Source of the DNA: a virus
Direction: 5' to 3' (one strand)
Virus record (IMG/VR): IMGVR_UViG_3300046787_000129
Location: 45,630 to 109,629 of that record
Length of the DNA: 64,000 nucleotides
Shown here: piece after piece, positions 18,988 through 27,950 of the stretch
Numbering within the stretch: position 1 is the stretch's first letter
Layout of the letters: each line of letters begins with the position of its first letter
The notes under the pieces: model-generated
Databases searched by the model: none
What the model saw: the letters and a program-made list of their open reading frames with translations, nothing else
What the model was told of the DNA's origin: nothing
Made by a program: the position numbers and the translations under genes

Positions 18988-19649
18988 TGGCCAGCAAGAA
19001 GGTAACTATTCCAATAAAGGACTTGCCTGCACCAACTGCAGACAATACTTATTTAGTTAGATATAGAATCATTTCGGATGACCGTAATAGAATTTCTCAG
19101 TGGTCTCCGATATATACTATTCCAGTTCCTTATATAACAAAAGCTATATCTGGAATAACTGGAAGCGGAACTAAGGTTACTTTTACAACCGTTACGCCAC
19201 ATGGATTTGTTGTGGGGGATATAGTAAGCATCTCTGGAACAGACCCTGTAGAATATTCTTATACATCAGTAGCTATAACAGAAGTTGGTTCTACAACACA
19301 GTTCTCAGTTGCAAAAACAGATACTACTACATGGGTTAGTGGAGGAAGAGTTAATGCAGGAAAGCAAATACTCAAGAGCGTTGTCGTAGCATCTAATACA
19401 GCAACAGTTACCTGGTCACTACCAGACACAATAACCAATACATCGTTTGATGTCTACGCAAAAACCCAGACTGGAGATCCAGCAGTATGGGGATCGTTCG
19501 TGCACAAGGCCACGGTAAGCTCAAACTCATTCTCCATGATCGCAGATGACGAGGACCTGAAGGTTCAGTTCTTGGTCCAGGCAGTAACAGATACCAAGGT
19601 AGAGTCTCCAGGGGCAGTAATATTCTATTCGGCAGAATACGCTATCTAG
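18987..19649 (+). CDS. Minor tail protein with fibronectin-like domains
   Basis: A 220-residue beta-rich protein coupled to the preceding fibre gene by a one-base overlap. Residues 1-50 (DDRNRISQWSPIYTIPVPY) and about 125-215 look like fibronectin type III halves, and the shared module (HGFVVGDIVSISGTDPVEYS) is inserted between them at about 51-122. No enzymatic motif is seen. It probably forms part of the fibre or tip. Identity is inferred from context and the shared module. Confidence 0.6.
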   Translation: MASKKVTIPIKDLPAPTADNTYLVRYRIISDDRNRISQWSPIYTIPVPYITKAISGITGSGTKVTFTTVTPHGFVVGDIVSISGTDPVEYSYTSVAITEVGSTTQFSVAKTDTTTWVSGGRVNAGKQILKSVVVASNTATVTWSLPDTITNTSFDVYAKTQTGDPAVWGSFVHKATVSSNSFSMIADDEDLKVQFLVQAVTDTKVESPGAVIFYSAEYAI

Positions 19650-19658
19650 TGCTATAAT
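19650..19658 (+). promoter_or_regulatory. Leaderless-type extended -10 (TGCTATAAT)
   Basis: TGCTATAAT ends six bases before the ATG at 19665 and overlaps the end region of the previous gene. No Shine-Dalgarno sequence fits in the gap, so the mRNA is predicted to start at or next to the start codon. Confidence 0.65.
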
Positions 19659-19664
19659 AGACTT

Positions 19665-20108
19665 ATGTCAAAAATACCTACACCAGATAGAGGACAGCCT
19701 CTAGACGTATCCTATATCTATCAGCTAGCAGAAGCTATCAACGAAGTTGCTGCAACTACAAGTTCGGCAACATATAAGTATGCAGCCATCGATACCTCTA
19801 ACGGTGTTCAAAACTCTTTGATCACAGAGACAAAGCTTGTTGCTGGAGAAAAGGTTATCTATCAGACAGTGACCACAGTAACCGCAGACACTACTGTTCC
19901 ATTCTCATATCAGTTTAAGGGCGAGTTCAAGTACGCTCCGATTGTTACTGCAACTCCAGTTTTGCTAGAGGGCAGCGGTAGTGGACAGAACGTTACTGTA
20001 ACCCTGCAGAGCGTCACCACATCTAGAGTAGACGGAACTGTTAGATTCAACACTGCTGGATCTGTTGCTGTAAAGGTAAACCTCATAGCAGTTGGCGTAC
20101 CAGTATAA
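19665..20108 (+). CDS. Small virion-associated protein
   Basis: A 147-residue protein at the end of the tail cluster, read from a predicted leaderless transcript. The N-terminal 35 residues are helical (PLDVSYIYQLAEAINEVAAT) and the remainder is a beta-sandwich-like segment rich in Thr and Val. This resembles short phage fibre tips or collar proteins, with an N-terminal helix for trimerisation followed by a beta domain. No family was recognised. Position suggests it is structural. Confidence 0.55.
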   Translation: MSKIPTPDRGQPLDVSYIYQLAEAINEVAATTSSATYKYAAIDTSNGVQNSLITETKLVAGEKVIYQTVTTVTADTTVPFSYQFKGEFKYAPIVTATPVLLEGSGSGQNVTVTLQSVTTSRVDGTVRFNTAGSVAVKVNLIAVGVPV

Positions 20109-20120
20109 TAGGAGACTGCA

Positions 20121-20669
20121 ATGTCTGCAAAAAATGCCAGAAAGTCTATGGGCGGCGAAGGCTATAACACATCTGATGTTATTCCTGGAAATAAAAAGGT
20201 TTGGTTTTTAAACGGGGACCTAGTAAGAATTCATCATCTAAATAAGTCTAACGGTATAATGTCCGTATATAACATTATCCAAGATAGAATCGAAAGCTGT
20301 CTGATTGCTGATTTTAAAAAGAATCGTGAGAGAGCCTACACCGTAGGACAGACTGCAGAGCTAGTAAATAGACACAAGAAGTACATGCCATCGCTGATGA
20401 AGCGTGGAGTTATTCCCTTTCCAACAGGCTCTCAAAAAGGTGGAGCAACTGGATGGCAGGTAAGATCTTATTATTCAGAGTCGCAAGTTCGAGAGATTCG
20501 TGATATACTAGCTTCCTACCACATGGGAAGACCTCGTAAAGACAAGCTCATCACAAACAGTATAACTCCTTCATCACAAGAGTTGACAAGGAAGATGGGA
20601 GATGGTATGCTTACATATACGAGAACAGAAGACGGTAGATTCATTCCAATCTGGTCTGAATCAATTTAA
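20121..20669 (+). CDS. HTH (MerR/excisionase-like) DNA-binding protein
   Basis: A 182-residue basic protein preceded by AATAGGAGACTGCA. Residues about 72-105 (AYTVGQTAELVNRHKKYMPS then LMKRGVIPFPTG) match the winged-helix start of MerR or excisionase proteins, with the helix-turn-helix at the start and a wing GATGWQVRSYY. The N-terminal part (NKKVWFLNGDLVRIHHLNKS) looks like a small beta domain. It stands at the border between the tail genes and the replication genes and could be the switch regulator or an initiator of replication. DNA target unknown. Confidence 0.55.
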   Translation: MSAKNARKSMGGEGYNTSDVIPGNKKVWFLNGDLVRIHHLNKSNGIMSVYNIIQDRIESCLIADFKKNRERAYTVGQTAELVNRHKKYMPSLMKRGVIPFPTGSQKGGATGWQVRSYYSESQVREIRDILASYHMGRPRKDKLITNSITPSSQELTRKMGDGMLTYTRTEDGRFIPIWSESI

Positions 20670-20682
20670 CAAAGGTATGGGT

Positions 20683-20874
20683 ATGGAACAAACTAAGATT
20701 AATGTAATGCTCGGTTATACACTTAACATGGGCAACTTCCAATCGCTACGCATTGACGTAGGAATTGAAGACCACAAGCGTGAGGGTGAGAACACCAACG
20801 AAGCGTTTGAGCGAGTATACTCGTTTGTAGAGCAGAAGCTCACAGAGAAGATTAACGAGAACCAGGAAAAGTAA
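20683..20874 (+). CDS. Small conserved phage protein before the helicase
   Basis: A 63-residue acidic protein. ATG 20683 is chosen because AAAGG lies seven bases upstream; the in-frame codon at 20602 would lie deep within the HTH gene. The N-terminal half (YTLNMGNFQSLRIDVGIED) looks like a beta hairpin pair and the C-terminal half is a helix. It is coupled to the next gene by TAATG. It is unknown to me, though its position between the regulator and the helicase suggests a replication accessory role. Confidence 0.6.
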   Translation: MEQTKINVMLGYTLNMGNFQSLRIDVGIEDHKREGENTNEAFERVYSFVEQKLTEKINENQEK

Positions 20875-21182
20875 TGGCTGAACGCAAAGACCGCATGGCT
20901 TTGCTCAGTCGCTATAGCAAACTACATACTATTCGGTATGAGGAAAAGCCACTTTTAAATTTAAACGTAGAGCAGTGGGCAGCAGATGCCCTTATTGAAT
21001 CCTACGGTATGCCATACTGCTACGATCTACTAGAATACTATTTCGAGGCAGCACAAACCCCAGCATGGAAATACTTTGCCAACTATGCTGATAAGATTAT
21101 CGACGGCAGAGCAGATTATAAACGAGATTTAGAGGAGAGAGCAGAGCGTCGTAGGATGGCTCAGCAGTGGTTAAATGAATAA
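20874..21182 (+). CDS. Hypothetical protein, helicase-loader candidate
   Basis: A 102-residue protein whose end overlaps the DnaB-type helicase gene by eight bases, so the two are co-translated. It is helical and rich in aromatic and Arg residues (LIESYGMPYCYDLLEYYFEA). The place directly before a replicative helicase is where several phages keep a loader or helicase partner. I see no AAA+ motif, so if it is a loader it is of the small non-ATPase type. This is inference from position. Confidence 0.5.
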   Translation: MAERKDRMALLSRYSKLHTIRYEEKPLLNLNVEQWAADALIESYGMPYCYDLLEYYFEAAQTPAWKYFANYADKIIDGRADYKRDLEERAERRRMAQQWLNE

Positions 21183-22395
21183 TACAGAGTCAAAACTAAT
21201 TTCAGCGGTACTTCAGGACAAGCAGATTCACGTATTGCTTCAGGCAAACGTGGAGACGCTTCTGCGTACCCACAATGACATCTGGACATTCATTCGCAAC
21301 TACTCAGAAAACAATGGTTCTACTCCACCAGTAAACCTTGTAGTGGATAAGTTCCGTGACTTCCAGCCAGTAGAGGGTGTTGGGGCAACCAAGCACCACC
21401 TAGAAGAACTCCAGGTGGAGTACATGAACGATAGCTTGAAGGACATCATTCGTGTCGCTGCATCTGAGGTTCAGGCTGGTGAGGGTGTAAAGGCCCTTGA
21501 GGACCTTATCCAAAAGACCTCTGCACTCAAGAAGAACACCTCCACCATTCGTGACATTGATGCCACAGACCTAGAAGATGCAGTCGCATACTATGAGAAC
21601 GTGCAGCGTCAGAAAGAGCTTGGCTCACTAGGTATCAAGACTGGCCTTGGTGGATTTGACAACTATCTCCCTGCTGGAATCATGCCAGGACAGCTAGGCG
21701 TATTCCTAGCCTATCCAGGTATCGGTAAGTCGTGGATGGCCCTATACTTTGCGGTACAGGCATGGAAGCAGGGTAAGTCACCACTAGTAATCTCTCTAGA
21801 AATGAGTGAGACAGAAGTCCGTAACCGTGTATTTACTATTATGGGTGAAGGCCTGTGGTCACACCGTAAGCTTAGCGATGGCCAGATTGATATCGACGAC
21901 CTAAAGCGTTGGCACAAGAAGGACCTAGCTGGCAAGCCAGAGTTCCATATCATCTCAAATGACTCTGGTGGAGAAGTTACTCCATCTGTTATTCGTGGCA
22001 AGATTGACCAGTACAAGCCAGACCTAATCATCGTAGACTACCTACAGCTGATGAGTCCTAACCAGAAGTCAGAGAACGAGACTGTTCGTATGAAGAACCT
22101 TTCTCGTGAGCTAAAGCTTTTGGCTATCGGTGAAGAAATGCCTATCATTGCAATCTCCTCAGCGACCCCAGACGACGTTAACAAATTGGACACTGTTCCT
22201 ACCCTAGGTCAGACTGCATGGTCCCGTCAGATCGCTTATGACGCTGACTGGGTGCTAGCCTTGGGTCGTGCTACCAACAGCGATGTTATCGAGTGCGTGT
22301 TCCGAAAGAACCGTAACGGATTCATGGGTGAGTTCATGGTTCAGGCAGACTTCGATAAGGGCTGGTACAAGTACAAGGACTTTGAGGACAAGTAA
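21175..22395 (+). CDS. Replicative DNA helicase (DnaB family)
   Basis: A 406-residue RecA-fold hexameric helicase that unwinds DNA ahead of the phage replisome. Visible motifs are Walker A in LAYPGIGKSWMA near residue 180, a LEMSETEVRNR segment near 210, Walker B in DLIIVDYLQLMS near 283, and a late Arg/Gln-containing region (TAWSRQIAYDADW) near 345. The N-terminal 150 residues are a helical DnaB-like domain, shorter than in bacterial DnaB, as in other phage helicases. It is coupled to the primase gene by TAATG, forming a helicase-primase pair. Confidence 0.92.
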   Translation: MNNTESKLISAVLQDKQIHVLLQANVETLLRTHNDIWTFIRNYSENNGSTPPVNLVVDKFRDFQPVEGVGATKHHLEELQVEYMNDSLKDIIRVAASEVQAGEGVKALEDLIQKTSALKKNTSTIRDIDATDLEDAVAYYENVQRQKELGSLGIKTGLGGFDNYLPAGIMPGQLGVFLAYPGIGKSWMALYFAVQAWKQGKSPLVISLEMSETEVRNRVFTIMGEGLWSHRKLSDGQIDIDDLKRWHKKDLAGKPEFHIISNDSGGEVTPSVIRGKIDQYKPDLIIVDYLQLMSPNQKSENETVRMKNLSRELKLLAIGEEMPIIAISSATPDDVNKLDTVPTLGQTAWSRQIAYDADWVLALGRATNSDVIECVFRKNRNGFMGEFMVQADFDKGWYKYKDFEDK

Positions 22396-23327
22396 TGAAG
22401 AAGTATCCTAAGACTACCTACACTCCAGAGCAGATTAAGCGTATCCTTGTTGGCTCTGGTGTAACGATTGAGTCAGAGATTGACTCAGACTACATCATCT
22501 TTTGTCCATACCACAATAATCACCGCTCACCTGCTGGAGAAGTAGATAAGTTTAATGGAACATTCTTCTGCTTTTCTTGTCAGAAGGTAGCAGACCTGAC
22601 TGAATTTGTTATGCACATGTCTGCAAGAACTTACTTCGAGGCTGTTCGTTTTATTAAGAGCAAAGAGCAAGAAGGCAACTTTGACCAGGATATTGCTAAG
22701 CAGCTAGTTGAAAAGCCAGCATATGTTCAGTATGACCAGCTACTGATCAAGAGATTAAACCAGCAGGCATTAGAATCAGCCAGAGCAATGAGATATTATT
22801 CTGGCAGACTTATTACAGAGGCATCTGTAAAGAAGTTCCAGCTAGGCTTCTCTGAAAAGCAGGACATGGTAACTATCCCAGTACACTCTCCAGATGGAAT
22901 GGAGATTGGGTTTGTGGGTAGATCTATCGAGGGTAAAGAATTTAAGAACACTCCAGGCTTGCCAAAGAGCAAGACCCTGTTCAATCTAAACCGTGTTAAA
23001 ACATCAAGTAGGGTTTATGTGGTAGAATCGTCTTTCGATGCTATTCGCTTAGACCAGTGTGGTTTTCCAGCGGTAGCAACGTTGGGTGCTAACGTATCCA
23101 ACTTTCAAACAGACCTACTACAAAAATACTTCAATAACATTATTGTTATTGCAGACAATGATGAAGCAGGCGGTAACATGAAGGACAAGATTCTAGAACG
23201 TCTTGGCTCACGTGTTAGCGTAGTAAAACTAGATAAGCAGTACAAGGACATCGGAGACATGTCTGACGAAGCAATAAAAAACATTGACGAGTCGTTTGAC
23301 AAATCAATTGCTTCTATGCTAAACTAA
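22395..23327 (+). CDS. DNA primase (CHC2 zinc plus TOPRIM)
   Basis: A 310-residue DnaG-type primase that makes RNA primers for lagging-strand synthesis. Residues about 35-65 form the zinc-binding region (FCPYHNNHRSP, then FFCFSCQK), a C-x2-H and C-x2-C arrangement. Residues about 205-275 form the TOPRIM domain, with the acidic Glu in VVESSFDAIRL and the Asp pair in IVIADNDEAGG. It is about half the length of bacterial DnaG and lacks the helicase-binding C-terminal domain, which is usual for phages with a compact primase. It is co-translated with the helicase. Confidence 0.9.
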   Translation: MKKYPKTTYTPEQIKRILVGSGVTIESEIDSDYIIFCPYHNNHRSPAGEVDKFNGTFFCFSCQKVADLTEFVMHMSARTYFEAVRFIKSKEQEGNFDQDIAKQLVEKPAYVQYDQLLIKRLNQQALESARAMRYYSGRLITEASVKKFQLGFSEKQDMVTIPVHSPDGMEIGFVGRSIEGKEFKNTPGLPKSKTLFNLNRVKTSSRVYVVESSFDAIRLDQCGFPAVATLGANVSNFQTDLLQKYFNNIIVIADNDEAGGNMKDKILERLGSRVSVVKLDKQYKDIGDMSDEAIKNIDESFDKSIASMLN

Positions 23328-23355
23328 TAAACCAAAGAAAATATAAGGAGAAAAC

Positions 23356-24012
23356 ATGAGTATCATTCGAGGGCTAAAAGATATCAGTGCACTAATGGAT
23401 AAGCCAAAGTACGAAAACACAGGAGCAAAGGTTCGCTGGGTAAAGCTAGACGACGGCCAGTCGGTAAAGATTCGCTTCGTAGAGGAGCTAGACGCAGACT
23501 CAGCAAGCTATGCAGAAGACCGTGGTCTGTCTGTAGTTATTTCAGAGCACACCAATCCAAAGGATTACAAGCGTAAGGCAGCATGTACCATCGACTCAGA
23601 GGGTCGCTGCTTCGGTTGTGACATGGCTCGCAAGGAGCCTAAGTCAGGCTGGCGTTCACGTCTACGCTTCTACTGCAACGTAGTAGTAGACGACGGCCGT
23701 GAAGACCCATATGTAGCCGTATGGTCACAGGGTATTTCAAAGCAGTCTGCATTCAACAACATCCGTGAGTATGCTCTAGACACTGGCTCAATCTCTAACC
23801 TAGAGTGGAAGCTAAAGCGTAATGGACAGGGAACTGAGACCAACTACACCTTGCTACCAAGCAAGCCAGACTCAGAGCCATTTGCATGGAACGGTATTGA
23901 AGCATTCAACCTTGAGAAGGTTGTCCGTGATGTTCCTTATGCAGAGCAGGAAGCCTTCTACCTAGGCTTTGATGGCGGATCATCAATTACCTCAAGTAAC
24001 ACTGACTGGTAA
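23356..24012 (+). CDS. Single-stranded DNA-binding protein (gp32-like)
   Basis: A 218-residue protein with a strong ribosome site (ATATAAGGAGAAAAC). The N-terminal region is helical and basic (GLKDISALMDKPKY), an OB-like core follows, and a Cys cluster at about residues 76-89 (C, then RCFGC) probably binds zinc, as in T4 gp32. It ends in an acidic, Ser-rich tail. The place between primase and DNA polymerase and the apparent high expression fit the phage ssDNA-binding protein. It ends an operon, with a hairpin terminator behind it. Confidence 0.75.
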   Translation: MSIIRGLKDISALMDKPKYENTGAKVRWVKLDDGQSVKIRFVEELDADSASYAEDRGLSVVISEHTNPKDYKRKAACTIDSEGRCFGCDMARKEPKSGWRSRLRFYCNVVVDDGREDPYVAVWSQGISKQSAFNNIREYALDTGSISNLEWKLKRNGQGTETNYTLLPSKPDSEPFAWNGIEAFNLEKVVRDVPYAEQEAFYLGFDGGSSITSSNTDW

Positions 24013-24024
24013 TAACTAATGTGG

Positions 24025-24054
24025 GTGGGGATGGCTTATGGCTGTCCCCACTTT
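24025..24054 (+). terminator. Hairpin terminator after the ssDNA-binding gene
   Basis: GTGGGGA (24025-24031) pairs with TCCCCAC (24045-24051), extended by wobble pairs and followed by TTTC. The T run is short, so termination may be partial. Confidence 0.55.
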
Positions 24055-24064
24055 CATTTACCTA

Positions 24065-24093
24065 TTGACAACCATGACTTTTCATGTCATACT
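24065..24093 (+). promoter_or_regulatory. Sigma70-type promoter for DNA polymerase
   Basis: A perfect -35 TTGACA (24065-24070) and CATACT (24088-24093) are separated by 17 bases. A start near 24100 leaves a short leader with AAGAAGGATTTC before the ATG at 24123. Confidence 0.8.
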
Positions 24094-24122
24094 TAAACTT
24101 CAAATAAACAAGAAGGATTTCA

Positions 24123-27100
24123 ATGAATTACGCAGGACTCCACGTACACACCCACTATAGTTTGTTCGATGGAATTGCCACTCCACAGGAATATGTGGAC
24201 CGAGCAGTAGCACTAAAGATGCCAGCTATTGCAATCACCGATCACGGTTCGCTATCTGGCCACCGTGAAATGTACCGTGCTGCCAAGGAAGCAGGCATCA
24301 AGCCTATCCTGGGTATCGAGGGGTACATCACCAAGGACCGCTTCGACCACGAAGACAAGAAGGCCAAGAACGACCCACTTGACCTTAACTACAACCACCT
24401 TATTATTCTGGCTAAGAACCAGCAGGGTCTAGAGAACCTTAATAAGCTAAACGAAATTGGCTGGACTGAGGGATACTACAAGAAGCCACGTATTGATTGG
24501 GAGATTCTTGCAAAGTACAAGGATGGCCTAATTGTAACCTCTGGATGTCTATCAGGCTTTCTAGCTAAGGCTATCGAGGCAGAGAACCTTGCTGTTGCCA
24601 AGGAGCATATCGCTTGGGCAAAGAAGACGTTTGGCGAAGACTACTATGTTGAGGTAATGCCTCACAACGGTGCAGAGGTTAATAAGATACTTATTGATCT
24701 TGCAGATGAGTTCGGTATTAAGATTATCACTACTCCAGACTGCCACCACTCTGGTCCAGAGCAGAAGGAGATTCAGGAGTTCAAGCTTCTCCTAAACAGC
24801 CACGGTAACAAGGTTCAGAAGGAATCTACCTACGCTGAGTCTGCAGAGTACACAGACATGATGGAACGCCTAGACTATCTATACGGTGAAGAGCGTCCTA
24901 TGTCATTCAACAAGTTCGACATTCACCTGCTCTCATACGAGGAGATGAAGTCTGCTATGGAGGCACAGGGCATTGATCGTCCAGACATCTACTCAAACAC
25001 CCTTGAGATTGTAGACCGCATTGAAGACTATGACATCAAGGACCACCAGGACCTACTGCCTGTACAGTACAAGGATCCAGATGGAGAGCTTCTAGAGCTT
25101 GCTGTAGCAGGACTCAAAGAGCGTGGAGTGTACAACGATGAATACATGGCACGTCTAGAAGAGGAACTTCAGGTAATCAAGGACAAGAACTTTGGCCCTT
25201 ACTTCCTAGTCGTACGATCTATGATCGCATGGGCTAAGAAAGAAGACATCATGGTAGGGCCAGGACGTGGTTCTGCTGCAGGCTCACTACTCTGCTATGC
25301 CCTAGGCATTACAGACATCGACCCTATTGTTCACGGACTACTGTTCTTCCGTTTCATCAACCCTGAGCGTAATGACTTCCCAGATATCGATACAGATATC
25401 CAGGACTCACGACGTGAAGAAGTAAAGGATTACCTTGTACGCCAATACCGTCATGTTGCTTCTATTGCTACCTTTCTTTCCTTCAAGGACAAGGGCGTTG
25501 TACGTGACGTTGCTCGTGTACTTAACATTCCTCTACCAGATGTAAATAAGGTACTTAAGCTTGTAGATACTTGGGACGAGTACTGCCTATCAAAGTCAAC
25601 CGAATGGTTCCGTGAAAAGTACCCAGAGGTAGAGATTTATGGTGAGCAGCTACGTGGTCGCATCCGTGGTACTGGTATTCACGCTGCAGGTGTTGTTACT
25701 GCTAAGGAGCCTATCTTCCGCTTTGCACCAATGGAGACCCGTTCTGCAACGGGATCTAAGGAACGTATTCCAGTAGTGGCAGTAGATATGACAGAAGCAG
25801 AACGTATTGGTCTTATTAAGATTGACGCACTGGGTCTAAAGACCCTGTCAGTATTGCAAGACACCATGAAGATTATCGAACAGCGTGATGGCAAGAAGAT
25901 TGAGCTTCTTAAGCTTAATATGGAAGATGCTAACGTCTACAAGATGCTATCTGACGGTTATACCAAGGGCGTATTCCAGTGTGAAGCTACTCCTTACACC
26001 AACTTGCTAGTCAAGATGGGTGTTAAGAACTTTGCTGAACTTGCTGCATCTAACGCTCTCGTGCGTCCAGGTGCTGCTAACACCATCGGTAAGGACTACA
26101 TCGCACGTAAGCACGGTAAGCAGAACATCGCATACCACCACCAGGTGATGAAGGCCTTTACCGCAGAGACCTATGGATGCATCTTGTACCAGGAGCAGGT
26201 CATGCAGGCTTGTACCGAACTTGGTGGAATGTCTATGGCAGAAGCTGATAAAGTTCGTAAGATTATTGGTAAGAAGAAGGACGCTCGTGAATTTGACGCA
26301 TACCGTGATCAGTTCGTTAAGGGAGCATCTAGATTCCTATCTCCAAACGTCGCAGAAGAGCTGTGGACGGACTTTGAGGCCCACGCTGGGTACTCTTTTA
26401 ACAAGTCTCACGCAGTGGCTTATTCGACCTTGTCGTACTGGACAGCATGGTTGAAGTATTACTATCCAATCGAGTTCATGTACTCGCTACTTAAGAACGA
26501 GAAGGACAAGGATGCTCGCACAGAGTACTTGATTGAGGCAAAGCGTATGGGTATCTCCATTAAGCTTCCACACATCAATGACTCAGACGCTGACTTCAAG
26601 ATTGAGGGCAAGGGTATTCGCTTTGGACTAACTGCAATCAAGTACATCTCTGACAACATTGCCAGCAAGTACATGGAACAGCGTCCATTCAACTCCTACA
26701 AGGAGCTAGAAGAGTTCACCTTTACCAAGGGTAGCGGAGTCAATAGTCGTGCACTACAGGCATTACGAGTAGTCGGAGCAGCAACGTTCCCAGATAATCC
26801 TCGTAATGATGATGAGATTAAAGAGAATCTATATGAGTATCTAAATCTACCAGAGTTCAACCTATCGGTTCCATCGCACTTCCACGCCTTTATCAACGAG
26901 GTAGAAGAGTTTGAGGAAAAGGGCTCATTTATCCTTATGGGAATGATTAAGGGTATTAAGCGTGGTAACGGTTGGTCTCGTGTAGAGTTGCTAGATAAGA
27001 CTGGTAGTGTTGGTATCTTCGATGAAGAGCAGACCAAGATTGAGGCAGGTAAGACTTACATCCTACTTGCTAGCGATAACCGTATTGTTTCAGCAGTTCC

Positions 27101-27398
27101 TGTAGACGAGATTAAGACCTCGGATGCAGCGTTCCTAAAGTTCCTAAACTATCGTCAGCTACCTTACAAGGAAGACGAGAAGTTCGTGGTATCGTTTAGA
27201 CCACGAGTGACCAAGGCTGGAAAGAAGATGGCATCACTTGTGGTGGCAGACACCGACCGAGACTTGCACTCAGTTACAGTATTTCCTACGTCTTTTGCCA
27301 AGGCGTATATGAAAATTGAAGAGGGTACAGCGTATAACTTTACCTTTGGACAGACAAAAGATGGCACAGTGATTATGGAGGATGTAGAAAGTGTTTGA
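24123..27398 (+). CDS. dnaE: DNA polymerase III alpha subunit (family C, DnaE)
   Basis: A 1091-residue replicative polymerase, close to bacterial DnaE length. The N-terminal PHP domain begins with HVHTHYSLFDG (His 7 and 9) and includes AIAITDHGSL. The palm carries GPGRGSAAG near residue 378, the catalytic Asp pair in FPDIDTDI near 420, and the third Asp in LIKIDALGLKTL near 562. A helix-hairpin-helix region (LRVVGAATFPDN) and an OB-type segment (ILMGMIKGIKRGNGW, near 935) follow. Most siphophages use a family A polymerase, so a cellular-type family C enzyme is notable. It has its own promoter and overlaps the MazG-like gene by eight bases. Confidence 0.96.
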   Translation: MNYAGLHVHTHYSLFDGIATPQEYVDRAVALKMPAIAITDHGSLSGHREMYRAAKEAGIKPILGIEGYITKDRFDHEDKKAKNDPLDLNYNHLIILAKNQQGLENLNKLNEIGWTEGYYKKPRIDWEILAKYKDGLIVTSGCLSGFLAKAIEAENLAVAKEHIAWAKKTFGEDYYVEVMPHNGAEVNKILIDLADEFGIKIITTPDCHHSGPEQKEIQEFKLLLNSHGNKVQKESTYAESAEYTDMMERLDYLYGEERPMSFNKFDIHLLSYEEMKSAMEAQGIDRPDIYSNTLEIVDRIEDYDIKDHQDLLPVQYKDPDGELLELAVAGLKERGVYNDEYMARLEEELQVIKDKNFGPYFLVVRSMIAWAKKEDIMVGPGRGSAAGSLLCYALGITDIDPIVHGLLFFRFINPERNDFPDIDTDIQDSRREEVKDYLVRQYRHVASIATFLSFKDKGVVRDVARVLNIPLPDVNKVLKLVDTWDEYCLSKSTEWFREKYPEVEIYGEQLRGRIRGTGIHAAGVVTAKEPIFRFAPMETRSATGSKERIPVVAVDMTEAERIGLIKIDALGLKTLSVLQDTMKIIEQRDGKKIELLKLNMEDANVYKMLSDGYTKGVFQCEATPYTNLLVKMGVKNFAELAASNALVRPGAANTIGKDYIARKHGKQNIAYHHQVMKAFTAETYGCILYQEQVMQACTELGGMSMAEADKVRKIIGKKKDAREFDAYRDQFVKGASRFLSPNVAEELWTDFEAHAGYSFNKSHAVAYSTLSYWTAWLKYYYPIEFMYSLLKNEKDKDARTEYLIEAKRMGISIKLPHINDSDADFKIEGKGIRFGLTAIKYISDNIASKYMEQRPFNSYKELEEFTFTKGSGVNSRALQALRVVGAATFPDNPRNDDEIKENLYEYLNLPEFNLSVPSHFHAFINEVEEFEEKGSFILMGMIKGIKRGNGWSRVELLDKTGSVGIFDEEQTKIEAGKTYILLASDNRIVSAVPVDEIKTSDAAFLKFLNYRQLPYKEDEKFVVSFRPRVTKAGKKMASLVVADTDRDLHSVTVFPTSFAKAYMKIEEGTAYNFTFGQTKDGTVIMEDVESV

Positions 27399-27726
27399 TG
27401 AAGTATCAGATCACCTGCACGAAGTTGCAGTAGAAAAGGGTTTCTGGAATGTTCTGGAAGGAGCATCGCAGGAACAAAAGGATATCTTTATGACAAAGCA
27501 GTTGATGATGATTGTATCAGAGGCTGTAGAGGTTATGGAGGCTATCCGTAAGTCAAGAGGTCCAGCAGAGGTTGCCGATGAGATGGCAGACATTCTGATT
27601 CGTACCTTTGACCTATACGCTGGTCTGGTGGAGCATGAGTATACTCACGTATCGCTAGATGAGGCATTTGAAAAGAAGACTGCATTTAATAAGTCACGAC
27701 CAGAGAAGCATGGAGTAAAGTTCTAA
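27391..27726 (+). CDS. MazG-like nucleotide pyrophosphohydrolase
   Basis: A 111-residue all-helical protein with a GTG start inside the end of the polymerase gene. The metal-binding pattern of MazG/dUTPase-like helices is visible: VSEAVEVMEAIR, then EVADEMADILIRTFDL. Such enzymes hydrolyse NTPs or dNTPs to monophosphates, and in phages have been proposed to clean the dNTP pool or to lower alarmone levels. It is coupled to the NrdH gene by TAATGG, within the nucleotide and replication operon. Confidence 0.8.
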   Translation: MFDEVSDHLHEVAVEKGFWNVLEGASQEQKDIFMTKQLMMIVSEAVEVMEAIRKSRGPAEVADEMADILIRTFDLYAGLVEHEYTHVSLDEAFEKKTAFNKSRPEKHGVKF

Positions 27727-27950
27727 TGGCAATTACCGTATATACAAAGCCAGCGTGTGTCCAGTGCGACGCAACAAAGCGTTTGCTTAATAAGCTAGAG
27801 TTAGATTATGACACTGTAGACATCACAGAGGATGCTGCAGCGTTGGAGATGATTCTGTCTAAGGGCTTCCAGGCAGCTCCAGTGGTTAATGCTGGTGACG
27901 ACTGGTGGTCAGGGTTCAACCCAGAGAAGATTAATGGGTTGGTAGGCTAA
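27726..27950 (+). CDS. nrdH: NrdH-type glutaredoxin-like redoxin
   Basis: A 74-residue thioredoxin-fold protein with the redox motif CVQC near residues 11-14 and the C-terminal WWSGFNPEKI that marks NrdH redoxins. It supplies electrons to class Ib ribonucleotide reductase, which this phage encodes at 35.5-39 kb. It is separated from nrdI-nrdE-nrdF by about 8 kb, whereas bacteria usually keep all four together. It overlaps recA by one base. Confidence 0.88.
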   Translation: MAITVYTKPACVQCDATKRLLNKLELDYDTVDITEDAAALEMILSKGFQAAPVVNAGDDWWSGFNPEKINGLVG

